The notes under the pieces: model-generated | The model's database searches: none | The model's input: the letters and a program-made list of their open reading frames with translations, nothing else | What the model was told of the DNA's origin: nothing | In this document: positions 41,940 to 51,237 of the stretch, in pieces | Layout of the letters: each line of letters begins with the position of its first letter | Position numbering within the stretch: the first letter of the stretch is position 1 | Source of the DNA: an uncultured Parabacteroides sp. | GTDB lineage: Bacteria > Bacteroidota > Bacteroidia > Bacteroidales > Tannerellaceae | Assembly (NCBI RefSeq): GCF_902493135.1 | Contig: NZ_CABUOD010000011.1 | Coordinates: 1-64,000, forward strand | Direction: 5' to 3' | Length of the DNA: 64,000 nt | Translations under genes and position numbers: made by a program

Positions 41940-43544
41940 ATGATACAAGAATTACAACTCCGTATATTGCCCGAAGAGGCAGCCAACGAACAGACGTTGA
42001 AGCAGGTGGTAGCCCGCGAGACAGGGACATCCGTCCCGCATATTCACACTGTCCGGGTGCTGAAACGTTCCATCGATGCGCGTCAGCGTACGATCTATCT
42101 GAATGTCAAGTTGCGTGCTTTCATCGATGAGGAACCGGACGAACCGGAATTCCAGTCGGTCGAATATAAAGATGTGTCGGCCGGGAAGCCTGTCGTGGTG
42201 GTAGGAGCGGGGCCGGGCGGTTTGTTTGCCGCCCTCCGCCTGATAGAGCTTGGCCTGCGTCCGATCGTGATCGAACGTGGGAAGAACGTGCGCGAACGTA
42301 AAAAGGATATCGCCCTGATCAGCCGCGAACATAAGGTGGACGAAGAATCCAACTACAGCTTCGGCGAAGGGGGAGCCGGCGCCTATTCCGACGGCAAACT
42401 TTACACCCGCAGCAAGAAACGGGGGTCGGTCGATAAGATTCTGAATGTCTTTTGCCAGTTCGGGGCGAGCACTTCGATCTTGGCGGACGCCCATCCGCAC
42501 ATCGGTACGGACAAGCTGCCGCGCGTGATCGAGAATATCCGCGAACAGATCATCCGTTGTGGCGGGGAAGTCCGTTTCGAGACACGAATGGACGCCTTGG
42601 TCATCCGGGGCGGGGAAGTCATAGGTGTCGAAACGAATACCGGCGAGCACTTTCTGGGGCCGGTCATCCTGGCAACAGGCCATTCCGCCCGCGATGTGTA
42701 TCGCTATCTCCATGACCGGCAAATCCCGATCGAAGCCAAAGGCATTGCTGTCGGTGTCCGCCTGGAACATCCGCAGATGCTGATCGACCAGATACAATAT
42801 CACCGCAAGGAGGGCAGAGGCAACTATCTGCCGGCAGCCGAATATAGCTTTGTGGCGCAGGCCGGCGGGCGTGGAGTCTATTCTTTCTGCATGTGTCCAG
42901 GTGGTTTCGTCGTCCCGGCGGCAAGCGGTCCCCGTCAGGTGGTGGTCAACGGGATGTCTCCTTCCAACCGTGGTTCCCGATGGGCGAACTCCGGCATGGT
43001 GGTGGAGGTACGCCCGGAAGACTATGCTTCGCTAATGAATAATGAAGAATTAAGAATGAATAATGGAGAGAGGGTGGAGCCGGATTCTCCATTAGCGTTG
43101 ATGGCTTTCCAGGAACGGCTGGAAGAACTCTGCTGGCTGAACGGCGGGATGAAGCAAACCGCCCCTGCACAGCGGATGGTTGATTTCGTGAATAAGAAAA
43201 ACTCTTTCGATCTTCCCGAATCCTCTTATACGCCCGGTTTGCTGGCTTCCCCGTTGCATTTCTGGATGCCGGAGTTCGTCACCGGCCGCCTGCGTGAGGG
43301 CTTCCGCCATTTCGGTAAAGTCTCCAGAGGCTTCCTGACCAACGACGCGGTGATGATCGGGGTGGAAACCCGGACCTCTTCGCCCGTCCGTATCCTGCGC
43401 GACAAGGAAAGTTACCAGCATATAACCCTGAAAGGCCTTTTCCCTTGCGGCGAAGGAGCCGGCTATGCAGGCGGAATCGTCTCTGCCGCTATCGACGGGG
43501 AGCGGTGTGCGGAAGGGGTGGCCGGATATTTATCCCTCGTTTAA
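41940..43544 (+). CDS. FAD-dependent oxidoreductase (COG2509-like)
   Basis: 534 residues. N-terminal small domain (1-80), then the FAD/NAD Rossmann motif VVVVGAGPGGLFAALRLIE (about 83-100), the SFGEGGAGAYSDGKL motif, and the C-terminal FAD-contacting block FPCGEGAGYAGGIVSAAIDG. It is an uncharacterised, widely conserved flavoprotein of the COG2509 group. An A-rich heptanucleotide array (43033-43067) is translated within the protein at residues about 365-377, most likely an inserted surface loop. It starts 2 nt after the barrel gene. Function is unknown. Confidence 0.87.
   Translation: MIQELQLRILPEEAANEQTLKQVVARETGTSVPHIHTVRVLKRSIDARQRTIYLNVKLRAFIDEEPDEPEFQSVEYKDVSAGKPVVVVGAGPGGLFAALRLIELGLRPIVIERGKNVRERKKDIALISREHKVDEESNYSFGEGGAGAYSDGKLYTRSKKRGSVDKILNVFCQFGASTSILADAHPHIGTDKLPRVIENIREQIIRCGGEVRFETRMDALVIRGGEVIGVETNTGEHFLGPVILATGHSARDVYRYLHDRQIPIEAKGIAVGVRLEHPQMLIDQIQYHRKEGRGNYLPAAEYSFVAQAGGRGVYSFCMCPGGFVVPAASGPRQVVVNGMSPSNRGSRWANSGMVVEVRPEDYASLMNNEELRMNNGERVEPDSPLALMAFQERLEELCWLNGGMKQTAPAQRMVDFVNKKNSFDLPESSYTPGLLASPLHFWMPEFVTGRLREGFRHFGKVSRGFLTNDAVMIGVETRTSSPVRILRDKESYQHITLKGLFPCGEGAGYAGGIVSAAIDGERCAEGVAGYLSLV
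43033..43067 (+). repeat. Heptanucleotide array D, inside the FAD protein gene
   Basis: Five 7-nt units (35 nt): TAATGAA twice, GAATTAA, GAATGAA, TAATGGA. It is the same size as the arrays between genes, but translated. It carries two in-frame ATGs. Confidence 0.75.
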
Positions 43545-43562
43545 AACAGATATGCTTTGAAA

Positions 43563-43609
43563 TGGTTGCCTGCCGCCGTTATCCAAGCCGTATTAACGGT
43601 AGGCAACCA
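43563..43609. terminator. Hairpin between convergent FAD gene and recQ
   Basis: TGGTTGCC (43563-43570) pairs with GGCAACCA (43602-43609); inner CCGTTA (43576-43581) pairs with TAACGG (43594-43599). It covers the last codons of recQ and probably stops both transcripts. There is no T-run. Confidence 0.5.
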
Positions 43610-45281
43610 CTCCAATCTCCCCATTTTTCAAATAAAACCGCTCGTCCTGTTCGACCAGGAAGCGGATGGCGGTGACGATTTTTTCTTCGGGGAAAGGCAA
43701 AGAAGGAACCACGGTGGTGAAAGGGAGCGGTTGCCGACCCGACAGCAGTCTGAGCAACAGGTCGCGTATGGCGTTGAAATCCCGGTTGTTCAGGCCGGAA
43801 TCGTTCTTGGAGAGGCAGATGTCACAACACCCGCAATCTTCTGTATCCTTTTCCCCGAAATAGGAGAGTAGCAGACGGCTCCGGCAGATATGTTCCCCGT
43901 CCATGTATTCCACCACTTTCGCGATGCGCTTTTTCATCCTTTCGCGACGCTCCTCATAAGCGGAGGGAGGGAGAATAAGAGTCTCCTTTTCCATCCGTGG
44001 ATGCGTATAGGTAATTCGGGAGGCTGTTGGAGAAGATGATTCATCCGCCGCTTCGGAATATTCGATGTAACCGGACAGTTCCAGCAGTTTCAGCGCATGA
44101 TGCACCTGTAACGGGGGAAGCTGGCAGGCGGAACAGAAATCAGCCAATGCGAATCCGTGTATGATGCCCTTCCCGTGCCCTTCCTGTATTTGGTAGTAAT
44201 CTCCCAATGCCTCGTACACTTGCCCGATCAGTCTTTTTTCCGGAAACTCGTCATCTATCCGTTTTTTTAGCTGGAAGCTGTCCGTATCCGTACAGAGAGA
44301 CACCGCAAAGGCTTTCCGGCTGTCCCGTCCGGCACGGCCTGCCTCCTGGAAATATTCTTCCAATGATCCCGGCATATCCAGATGGACGACCAACCGCACG
44401 TCCGGCTTGTCGATCCCCATCCCGAAGGCGTTTGTCGCAACTATAACCCGGCATTCGTTGTTTTTCCAGCGGTGCTGCCGGATCGCCTTCTCTTCCCGGT
44501 TCAGCCCGGCATGAAAGAAATCGGCAGATATTCCGGCTTGTTGCAGGAAGAGAGCCGCCTCTTTTGTCTGTTTCCGGCTCCGGGTATAGACGATAGCCGT
44601 GCCGGGCACTTTTCCGAGTATGTAGGCCAGTGTGCTCAGCTTGTCTTCCGTACGGCGCACGATGTAGGCAAGGTTCGGACGGACAAAGCTTGTCCGGAAC
44701 ACATTCTTCTCCTTGAAAAGCAATCGTTCCTGTATGTCGTCCACGACTTCGGGCGTGGCCGTCGCCGTCAGTGCCAGTACCGGCACGCCGGGCAGTTGCT
44801 CCCGAATGTCGGCGATATGGAGATAGGAAGGGCGGAAGTCATAGCCCCATTGCGAGATACAATGGCTTTCATCCACCACTAACAGGCAGACGTCCATGGC
44901 CTGCAGCTTTTCCCTGAATAATCCGGTGGCAAGCCGTTCGGGCGAAACGTACAGGAACTTGTATTGTCCGGAAACGCAATCCTCCAATTCCGCAACGATT
45001 TCCTGCCGGCCCATGCCCGAATATACAGCCGTAGCTTTGATCCCGGCCCGGCGCAGATTGTCGACCTGGTCGCGCATCAAAGCGATAAGCGGGGTAATGA
45101 CAAGGCAAATCCCTTCCATTGCCAATGCCGGAACCTGGAAGGTGACTGATTTGCCGCCTCCCGTCGGCATCAGGCCGAGTGTGTCTTTCCCGCTACAGAC
45201 GGAATGGATAATATCCTCCTGTAGGGGACGGAAAGCAGGGTATCCCCAATACTTCCCTAAGATCTTATGGTAGACATCCAC
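43593..45281 (-). CDS. recQ: RecQ-type DNA helicase (short form)
   Basis: 562 residues. Motif I is MPTGGGKSVTFQVPAL, motif II DESHCISQWGYDFRPSY, and motif VI GRAGRDSR. The zinc-binding site is formed by C..CGCCDIC near residue 495. The winged-helix region is present but no HRDC domain is visible, so it is shorter than E. coli RecQ. The helicase unwinds 3'-tailed duplexes in recombination and fork repair. It lies 9 nt after recJ and is surely co-transcribed; RecJ and RecQ act together in the RecFOR end-processing pathway. The product is cytosolic. Confidence 0.93.
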   Translation of the reverse strand: MDVYHKILGKYWGYPAFRPLQEDIIHSVCSGKDTLGLMPTGGGKSVTFQVPALAMEGICLVITPLIALMRDQVDNLRRAGIKATAVYSGMGRQEIVAELEDCVSGQYKFLYVSPERLATGLFREKLQAMDVCLLVVDESHCISQWGYDFRPSYLHIADIREQLPGVPVLALTATATPEVVDDIQERLLFKEKNVFRTSFVRPNLAYIVRRTEDKLSTLAYILGKVPGTAIVYTRSRKQTKEAALFLQQAGISADFFHAGLNREEKAIRQHRWKNNECRVIVATNAFGMGIDKPDVRLVVHLDMPGSLEEYFQEAGRAGRDSRKAFAVSLCTDTDSFQLKKRIDDEFPEKRLIGQVYEALGDYYQIQEGHGKGIIHGFALADFCSACQLPPLQVHHALKLLELSGYIEYSEAADESSSPTASRITYTHPRMEKETLILPPSAYEERRERMKKRIAKVVEYMDGEHICRSRLLLSYFGEKDTEDCGCCDICLSKNDSGLNNRDFNAIRDLLLRLLSGRQPLPFTTVVPSLPFPEEKIVTAIRFLVEQDERFYLKNGEIGVVAYR

Positions 45282-45290
45282 CGCATCCCT

Positions 45291-47015
45291 TCATATATCG
45301 TTCTCCTTGATGTCCTTCACCATCAGTTGCAACGACGTGTTGCCGTTGTAGGTGTTCTCCTCGATGGTGTAGCAGATATTGAAAGGCTTCATGTTCTTGA
45401 TATGCGTATTGTGCTGGTGCATGCCGAAAGCGATGCCGTGTATCGGTGTGTTCGACTTGTCGTCGATCAGTTCCAGTTTGATATGTTCCAGGTCTTTCCC
45501 TACCAGCTTGCTGGTCCCGTAATCCTTGACTCCGAGCGAGCAGAACACGGGTTTCTGGTTGTCCGGGCCGAACGGATTCATCTTTTTCAACTCGCTCATG
45601 AACTTGGCGTTGATATCTTGCAGGTCCAGCACGGCATCTATATCGATCTGCGGCGTCATCTGTTCGGGGATGATCTCGTCGGCGGCCAGCTTGAGGAACC
45701 GCTGGGTGAAAGCGTCCAGGTTTTCCTCTTTCAGGGAGAGGCCGGCGGCATACGTGTGCCCGCCGAAGTTTTCCAACAGGTCGCGGCAGCTTTCGATCGC
45801 TTTGTATATGTCGAATCCCGTGACCGAACGGGCGGAACCGGTGATCAGTTCGGACGATTTCGTCAGGACGACTGCCGGGCGGTAGTATTTTTCCGTCAGG
45901 CGGGAAGCGACGATGCCGATCACCCCTTTGTGCCATCCCGGATTGTAGACGATGATCGCCTTGCGGTCTTCCATGTTCTGGAATTCGTCGATGATGGCGT
46001 TCGCCTCGTCTGTGATCTTCTTGTCCAGTTCGCGGCGTTCTTCGTTATACTGGTTGATGCTCTCGCTCTTTTCGCGGGCCACGTCGACATCCTTCGCCAG
46101 GAGCAGTTCGACCGCTTCCTTTCCGTTCATCATACGGCCGGAAGCATTGATGCGCGGTCCGATCTTGAAGACGATGTCGCTGATCGTGATCTCTTTGCCC
46201 GACAGGCCGCAGATATCGATGATCCCTTTCAGGCCGAGGCTCGGATTGCTGTTAAGCTGCTTCAAACCGTAGTAAGCCAATATGCGGTTTTCGCCGGTGA
46301 TGGGGACGATGTCCGAGGCGATGCTGACCGCCGTCAGCTCCAGCAGCTTCTCCAGGTCGGCGAACGGGAAGTTGTTGCTTTTGGCGAATGCCTGCATGAA
46401 CTTGAACCCGACGCCGCATCCCGACAGGTGTTCGTACGGATAGACCGAGTCCACCCGCTTGGCATCCAGCACGGCGACGGCATCGGGCAATGTGTCGTCC
46501 GGCATGTGATGGTCGCAGATAATAAAATCGATCCCCAACTGCTTGGCATATTCGATCTTTTCGATGGCCTTGATGCCGCAGTCGAGCGAGATCACCAGCG
46601 TGATCCCGTTTTCCCGGGCGTAATTGATCCCTTTGTACGAAATCCCGTATCCTTCGTCATACCGGTCCGGAATATAATAATCCAATGCCGATGAATAAGG
46701 ACGCAAATACTTGTAGACCAATGAGACGGCAGTCGTACCGTCTACATCGTAGTCTCCGTAAATCAAAATCTTTTCTTTATTACCCAGTGCCTTATTCAAG
46801 CGTTTGACCGCCTTCTCCATATCCGGCATGAGGAATGGATCATGCAGGTCGTTCAAGCTGGGTTTAAAGAATTTCTTCACCTCTTCAACAGTGGTGAGTC
46901 CTCGCTGAACGAGCAAAAGACATACGACCGGACTGAGTCCCAGTTGGCTTGCCAGCCTGTCTCTCTTATGTAACTCTTCTTCTGTTGGGGTTTGAAAGTT
47001 CCATTTTGTAATCAT
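45291..47015 (-). CDS. recJ: Single-stranded-DNA-specific exonuclease RecJ
   Basis: 574 residues. The DHH phosphoesterase core carries IYGDYDVDGTTAV, ISLDCG and ICDHHMPDD, and the DHHA1 domain has GGHTYAAGLSL. A C-terminal OB-like part follows. RecJ degrades ssDNA 5'-3' in mismatch and recombination repair. It is first in the recJ-recQ operon. The 399-nt gap upstream carries the phased 21-bp palindromes and no clear -7 element for this strand. Confidence 0.95.
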   Translation of the reverse strand: MITKWNFQTPTEEELHKRDRLASQLGLSPVVCLLLVQRGLTTVEEVKKFFKPSLNDLHDPFLMPDMEKAVKRLNKALGNKEKILIYGDYDVDGTTAVSLVYKYLRPYSSALDYYIPDRYDEGYGISYKGINYARENGITLVISLDCGIKAIEKIEYAKQLGIDFIICDHHMPDDTLPDAVAVLDAKRVDSVYPYEHLSGCGVGFKFMQAFAKSNNFPFADLEKLLELTAVSIASDIVPITGENRILAYYGLKQLNSNPSLGLKGIIDICGLSGKEITISDIVFKIGPRINASGRMMNGKEAVELLLAKDVDVAREKSESINQYNEERRELDKKITDEANAIIDEFQNMEDRKAIIVYNPGWHKGVIGIVASRLTEKYYRPAVVLTKSSELITGSARSVTGFDIYKAIESCRDLLENFGGHTYAAGLSLKEENLDAFTQRFLKLAADEIIPEQMTPQIDIDAVLDLQDINAKFMSELKKMNPFGPDNQKPVFCSLGVKDYGTSKLVGKDLEHIKLELIDDKSNTPIHGIAFGMHQHNTHIKNMKPFNICYTIEENTYNGNTSLQLMVKDIKENDI

Positions 47016-47252
47016 TATATATTGTTTTTTCTTTTTTTCGTCTCTGATATATCGGATATGCAGGTTTATGGTGATAAAACCTCCAATATATTTGAATCCG
47101 TAAAGTTAGATAATATAAATGGATATTTTTGTTTGGCCGCTTGCTTTTTTGTTAATTTATAATTTCCGGGGAATTTGCCCTCGTCTCTTCGGCATGGTAA
47201 TCGATCTCTCTCCTCTTGAATCCGCAATCGGATGCAAGTGTAATTTGTTTTC

Positions 47253-47334
47253 GACAATGTCGTGTATATAAATGACGTTGTCAAGAATATATCCGGCATT
47301 GTCGAAAACATCTTTGACAATGTCGTGCATAAAT
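47253..47334. repeat. Four palindromic sites phased at 21 bp
   Basis: GACAATGTC (47253), GACGTTGTC (47274), GGCATTGTC (47295) and GACAATGTC (47316) are exactly 21 bp apart. Longer arms also pair: TTTTCGACAATGTCG (47248-47262) against CGGCATTGTCGAAAA (47294-47308), one mismatch. The array is between divergent recJ and tsaC. It could be an operator array or a non-coding repeat. Confidence 0.75.
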
Positions 47335-47387
47335 TACATCGGCATTTAATTTTTATTTCATTTGTTTCCAAGTCCGCGAATCATTTG

Positions 47388-47395
47388 TACATTTG
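47388..47395 (+). promoter_or_regulatory. -7 element of the tsaC-led operon
   Basis: TACATTTG, an exact -7 match 19 nt before the ATG at 47415. A TTTG at 47361-47364 is 23 nt upstream. Confidence 0.5.
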
Positions 47396-47414
47396 TGACA
47401 TTATTTAAAAAACG

Positions 47415-47975
47415 ATGACAGAAGATATTCAAAAAGCCTGCGAGATCATGCAGGCGGGAGGCATAATACTCTATCCTACAGATACGATCTGGGGGATCGG
47501 TTGTGATGCGACCAACGAGAAAGCCGTACAGAAAGTGTACGCGCTGAAAAAGAGAATGGACAATAAGGCTATGCTGGTATTGACCGACAGTTCGGCAAAA
47601 CTGAGCATGTACGTGTCGGATATGCCCGATATAGCCTGGGATCTGATCGAGGTGGCCGATAAACCGCTCACGATTATCTATCCTCATGCGAAGAACCTGG
47701 CGGGCAATCTCTTGGGTGAAGACGGAAGTGTCGGTATCCGGGTGACGAACGAAGAGTTTTCCCGTAGACTGTGCGAACGTTTCCGCAAGCCGTTGGTCTC
47801 TACCTCTGCGAATGTGAGCGGCGAACCTTCTCCGGGCAATTTCAGCGAGGTCTCGGACAGCATTAAGAACGGGGTCGATTATATTGTGAAATATCGCCAG
47901 GACGATATGGGCAAGGCCAAGCCTTCCAATATCATCAAATTAGGAGACGGTGGCGTTATCCAGGTAATCAGATAA
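47415..47975 (+). CDS. tsaC: L-threonylcarbamoyladenylate synthase
   Basis: 186 residues, the short TsaC/YrdC form with no Sua5 C-terminal domain. Family pattern: ILYPTDTIWGIGCDATNEKAV near the start, then KKRMDNKAMLVL, and STSANVSGEPSPGNF late in the sequence. It makes threonylcarbamoyl-AMP from threonine, bicarbonate and ATP for the t6A modification of tRNAs decoding ANN codons. It heads a run of same-strand genes with 2-50-nt gaps (sugar transferase, ClC, fmt). The product is cytosolic. Confidence 0.92.
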   Translation: MTEDIQKACEIMQAGGIILYPTDTIWGIGCDATNEKAVQKVYALKKRMDNKAMLVLTDSSAKLSMYVSDMPDIAWDLIEVADKPLTIIYPHAKNLAGNLLGEDGSVGIRVTNEEFSRRLCERFRKPLVSTSANVSGEPSPGNFSEVSDSIKNGVDYIVKYRQDDMGKAKPSNIIKLGDGGVIQVIR

Positions 47976-47977
47976 AA

Positions 47978-49378
47978 ATGAAGAAGAGCAAGCAGGCAGG
48001 TAAATATATATTGTCGGATTTCATATCGGCTTCGGTTGCGTGGTTGCTATTCAATATCCTTCGTTATGAGGTGTTTGCCATCAATGAGGGAGCGTATAGC
48101 CTGCTTGATTATTTGCAATATCCGGGTGTGGTTACCGGCCAGGTGGTGATTCCTTTTTTCTGGCTGGTGCTTTACTATTTTTCGGGATATTATAACAAGC
48201 CGTTCGGGAAGTCTCGCCTTACCGAACTTTTCTCGACATTCATTACCGTGCTGATCGGGACGGTTTTCGTCTTCTTTGTTTTGCTGCTCGACGATATTCC
48301 CCGTTCGATCAATATCTATTATAAACTGTTCTTCGGAATGCTCGGATTGCAGTTTTTCATTACCTATATCCCGCGTTTGCTGATTACGCAGAGCGGGGTA
48401 AGGAAAATAAAGAACCGGGAATGGGCGATGAACGTGCTGATTATCGGTGCGGGAGGGAAGGCCGTCCGTATCGCTCACGATTTGTATTGCCTGGGTTATG
48501 GCATTTGCGGGTTTGTCTCGGAAGACGAGAGGACGCCGGTCAAGGCCGATCGGAATCAGGTGCTGGGGACGGTGGAAGATATCCCGGTTTTGATGGAAAA
48601 GGAAAATGTGGATGAGATCGTCCTGGCCGTCGAGTCGGAGAATAACAAGGTGCTCCTGGGAGTGCTCTATTCGCTTTACCGGTATAAGCGTCCGATAAAA
48701 GTGCTGGCGGACCGGTTCAATATGCTTTCGAAAATCCAGCTCCGGACGATACGGGGGATCCCGTTGGTCGATGTGACGGATAACAACTTTTCACCGGCCG
48801 AACAGAACATAAAGCTTTTTCTTGATAAGGTCTGTTCGGCTGTTGCATTGCTGCTGCTTTCTCCTTTATTCGTCTATATGGCATGGCGGGTGAAGAAAGA
48901 CTCTCCGGGACCTGTGTTTTTCCGCCAGGAACGGATCGGCTATCTCGGACAGCCGTTTTGGATGTACAAGTTCCGTACCATGTATGTCAATGCCGAAGAG
49001 AAGGGGCCGTCGCTCTCTTCGGAAGACGATCCGCGTGTAACGCCGTTCGGACGTATCATGCGGAAATACCGGCTGGACGAATTGCCGCAGTTCTGGAACG
49101 TGCTGAAAGGGGATATGTCGCTCGTCGGGCCGCGCCCCGAACGGAAATATTTTATCGACGAGATCGTGAAGGCGGCTCCCTACTATTACCTGTTGCACAA
49201 TGTCCGTCCGGGCATTACCTCGTTGGGGATGGTGAAGTACGGCTATGCGGCAAGCGTGGACAAAATGGTGGAGCGCATGGAATATGATATATTGTATTAC
49301 GAAAATATGTCGTTGACACTGGATCTGACAATCCTGATCTATACAGTTAAGACAGTACTTACAGGTAAAGGCGTTTGA
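47978..49378 (+). CDS. Exopolysaccharide polyprenyl glycosylphosphotransferase
   Basis: 466 residues. N-terminal four or five membrane segments (about 8-130), a central Rossmann-like CoA-binding-type domain (LIIGAGGKAVRIAHDL), one further membrane helix (about 280-300), and a C-terminal bacterial sugar transferase domain with KKDSPGPVFFRQERIG, MYKFRTM, RLDELPQFWNVLKGDMSLVGPRPE. WcaJ/WbaP-type enzymes add the first sugar phosphate onto undecaprenyl phosphate for capsule or exopolysaccharide. No other glycan gene is nearby, so it is likely a stand-alone initiating enzyme. It begins 2 nt after tsaC. Confidence 0.9.
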   Translation: MKKSKQAGKYILSDFISASVAWLLFNILRYEVFAINEGAYSLLDYLQYPGVVTGQVVIPFFWLVLYYFSGYYNKPFGKSRLTELFSTFITVLIGTVFVFFVLLLDDIPRSINIYYKLFFGMLGLQFFITYIPRLLITQSGVRKIKNREWAMNVLIIGAGGKAVRIAHDLYCLGYGICGFVSEDERTPVKADRNQVLGTVEDIPVLMEKENVDEIVLAVESENNKVLLGVLYSLYRYKRPIKVLADRFNMLSKIQLRTIRGIPLVDVTDNNFSPAEQNIKLFLDKVCSAVALLLLSPLFVYMAWRVKKDSPGPVFFRQERIGYLGQPFWMYKFRTMYVNAEEKGPSLSSEDDPRVTPFGRIMRKYRLDELPQFWNVLKGDMSLVGPRPERKYFIDEIVKAAPYYYLLHNVRPGITSLGMVKYGYAASVDKMVERMEYDILYYENMSLTLDLTILIYTVKTVLTGKGV

Positions 49379-49379
49379 G

Positions 49380-49414
49380 AAATTAAAAATTAAGAATTAA
49401 GAATTAAAAAATAG
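49380..49414 (+). repeat. Heptanucleotide array E, before the ClC start
   Basis: 35 nt: AAATTAA twice, GAATTAA twice, AAAATAG. It ends 11 nt before the ATG of the ClC gene. It has nearly the same unit order as the reverse complement of array G. Confidence 0.8.
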
Positions 49415-49425
49415 AGGTGTTGATT

Positions 49426-51234
49426 ATGAAGGATAATTTTCAATTTTCAATTTTCAATTTTCAACTTTTCTATCGGTTCCTGTTGTGGCGGGACAAGCAT
49501 ATAAAAGAGAAGCATTTCATACTGATCGTCAGTTTTCTGGTCGGTATTTGTACGGCGACGGCAGCTATTATCCTGAAGTCGATCATTCATTTTATACAAC
49601 ATCTTCTGACCGGCAATTTCAATCAGGATGGGGCGAATTACCTGTATCTGCTTTATCCGGTGATCGGTATCCTGCTTGCCGGTTTGTTTGTGAAATATAT
49701 CGTACGGGATGATATCAGCCACGGGGTGACGAAGATACTCTATGCCATTTCCCAGCGGAAGAGCCGCATCAAGCCTCATAATACCTGGACTTCCATTGTC
49801 GCCAGTTCCGTCACCATCGGTTTCGGCGGATCGGTCGGGGCGGAGGCGCCTATCGTGTTGACGGGGGCGGCGATCGGGTCCAACTTGGGCCGCCTGTTCC
49901 GCATGGAGCAAAAGACTTTGATGTTGCTGGTCGGCTGTGGAGCTGCCGGGGCGATTGCCGGTATTTTCAAAGCTCCGATTGCCGGGGTGGTGTTTGTGGT
50001 GGAAGTGCTGTTGCTGGACTTGACGATGACATCCGTACTGCCTTTGCTTATCACTTCGGTGACGGCCGCGACCGTTTCCTATATCTTTACGGGTACGGAA
50101 GCGATGTTCCCGTTTTCGCAGACTGAAGTGTTTGTGATCGAGCGTATTCCATACGTGTTGCTGCTCGGTGTCTTCTGTGGTCTGGTGTCACTCTATTTTA
50201 CCAAGGTCATGAACCGGGTCGAGGGAATGTACCGGAACTTGAATAATTACTGGAAGAAATTCGTTGTCGGGGGGATCATGTTGAGTGTGCTGATCTTCAT
50301 ATTCCCGCCGCTCTACGGTGAAGGCTACGATACGATTTCGTCTTTGTTGAACGGGCAGTTTACCCATATCATGGATAAGAGTATGTTCTATAGCCTGAAC
50401 GATACCTACTGGGGATTGCAGATCTTCCTTACGTTGATCCTGTTGTTTAAGGTTTTTGCTTCGAGTGCGACGAATGCAGGGGGCGGTTGCGGTGGTATAT
50501 TTGCTCCCAGTTTGTATTTAGGATGCATTGCCGGATTCGTGTTTGCGCATGCGTCCAACTATTTCCCCTTTACGATGTATCTGTCGGAGAAAAACTTCGC
50601 CTTGTTGGGAATGGCGGGTATCATGTCCGGTGTCATGCATGCGCCGCTGACCGGCGTCTTCCTGATTGCCGAGCTGACCGGGGGATACGCCCTTTTCCTT
50701 CCGCTGATGATCGTATCCGTGAGTTCCTATATCACGATCAAGATGTTTCTTCCGCACAGTATCTATTCGATGCGCCTGGCCCAGAAAGGAGAGTTGCTTA
50801 CCCATCATAAGGACCGTGCCGTGCTGACGTTGCTGAATACCGACAGTGTGATCGAGCGCGACTTCCTGACCGTCTCTCCCGAAATGTCCTTGGGAGATAT
50901 GGTGAAGGTGATTGCCAAGAGCGGGCGAAATACGTTCCCCGTTATCGACGAACGGGGCATCCTGTTGGGGCTTGTTCTGTTGGACAATATCCGGAACATC
51001 ATGTTCCGCCCTGAGTTATATAACCGGTTCCACGTCTCCAAGTTCATGGTTTCGGCGCCTGCCAAGATCCAGGTAGGGACGCCGATGGAGCAGATCATGC
51101 GTATCTTTGACGATACGAAGGCCTGGAACTTGCCGGTTGTAGACGAGGAAGGGCGGTATATCGGCTTTATGTCCAAATCGAAGATATTTAATTCATACCG
51201 CGAAGTGCTGGTTGAAAACTTTTCAGGAGATTAA
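49426..51234 (+). CDS. ClC-family chloride channel/antiporter with CBS pair
   Basis: 602 residues from the ATG at 49426. About 10-11 membrane segments of the ClC fold. The anion-site motifs are GSVGAEAP, retaining the gating glutamate (in place of the usual GREGP), and GCGGIFAPSLYLG. A C-terminal pair of CBS domains (about 465-590) probably binds adenine nucleotides. Residues 4-15 come from a heptamer array and are not homologous to the family. Function: chloride/proton exchange or acid resistance, to be tested. Located in the inner membrane; in the tsaC-fmt run. Confidence 0.88.
   Translation: MKDNFQFSIFNFQLFYRFLLWRDKHIKEKHFILIVSFLVGICTATAAIILKSIIHFIQHLLTGNFNQDGANYLYLLYPVIGILLAGLFVKYIVRDDISHGVTKILYAISQRKSRIKPHNTWTSIVASSVTIGFGGSVGAEAPIVLTGAAIGSNLGRLFRMEQKTLMLLVGCGAAGAIAGIFKAPIAGVVFVVEVLLLDLTMTSVLPLLITSVTAATVSYIFTGTEAMFPFSQTEVFVIERIPYVLLLGVFCGLVSLYFTKVMNRVEGMYRNLNNYWKKFVVGGIMLSVLIFIFPPLYGEGYDTISSLLNGQFTHIMDKSMFYSLNDTYWGLQIFLTLILLFKVFASSATNAGGGCGGIFAPSLYLGCIAGFVFAHASNYFPFTMYLSEKNFALLGMAGIMSGVMHAPLTGVFLIAELTGGYALFLPLMIVSVSSYITIKMFLPHSIYSMRLAQKGELLTHHKDRAVLTLLNTDSVIERDFLTVSPEMSLGDMVKVIAKSGRNTFPVIDERGILLGLVLLDNIRNIMFRPELYNRFHVSKFMVSAPAKIQVGTPMEQIMRIFDDTKAWNLPVVDEEGRYIGFMSKSKIFNSYREVLVENFSGD
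49435..49469 (+). repeat. Heptanucleotide array F, inside the ClC N terminus
   Basis: Five 7-nt units: AATTTTC four times, then AACTTTT. It begins 6 nt after the start codon and is translated as alternating Phe/Gln/Asn/Ile residues. Confidence 0.8.
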
Positions 51235-51237
51235 AAA

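Noticed and set aside
45267..46694. 475-codon frame antisense to recJ
   Set aside because: recJ carries the DHH motifs in the other direction; the antisense product is an Asp/Arg/Val-rich shadow.
47066..47371. 101-codon minus-strand frame upstream of recJ
   Set aside because: It runs across the phased palindromes and shows no domain; the repeat content explains the open frame.
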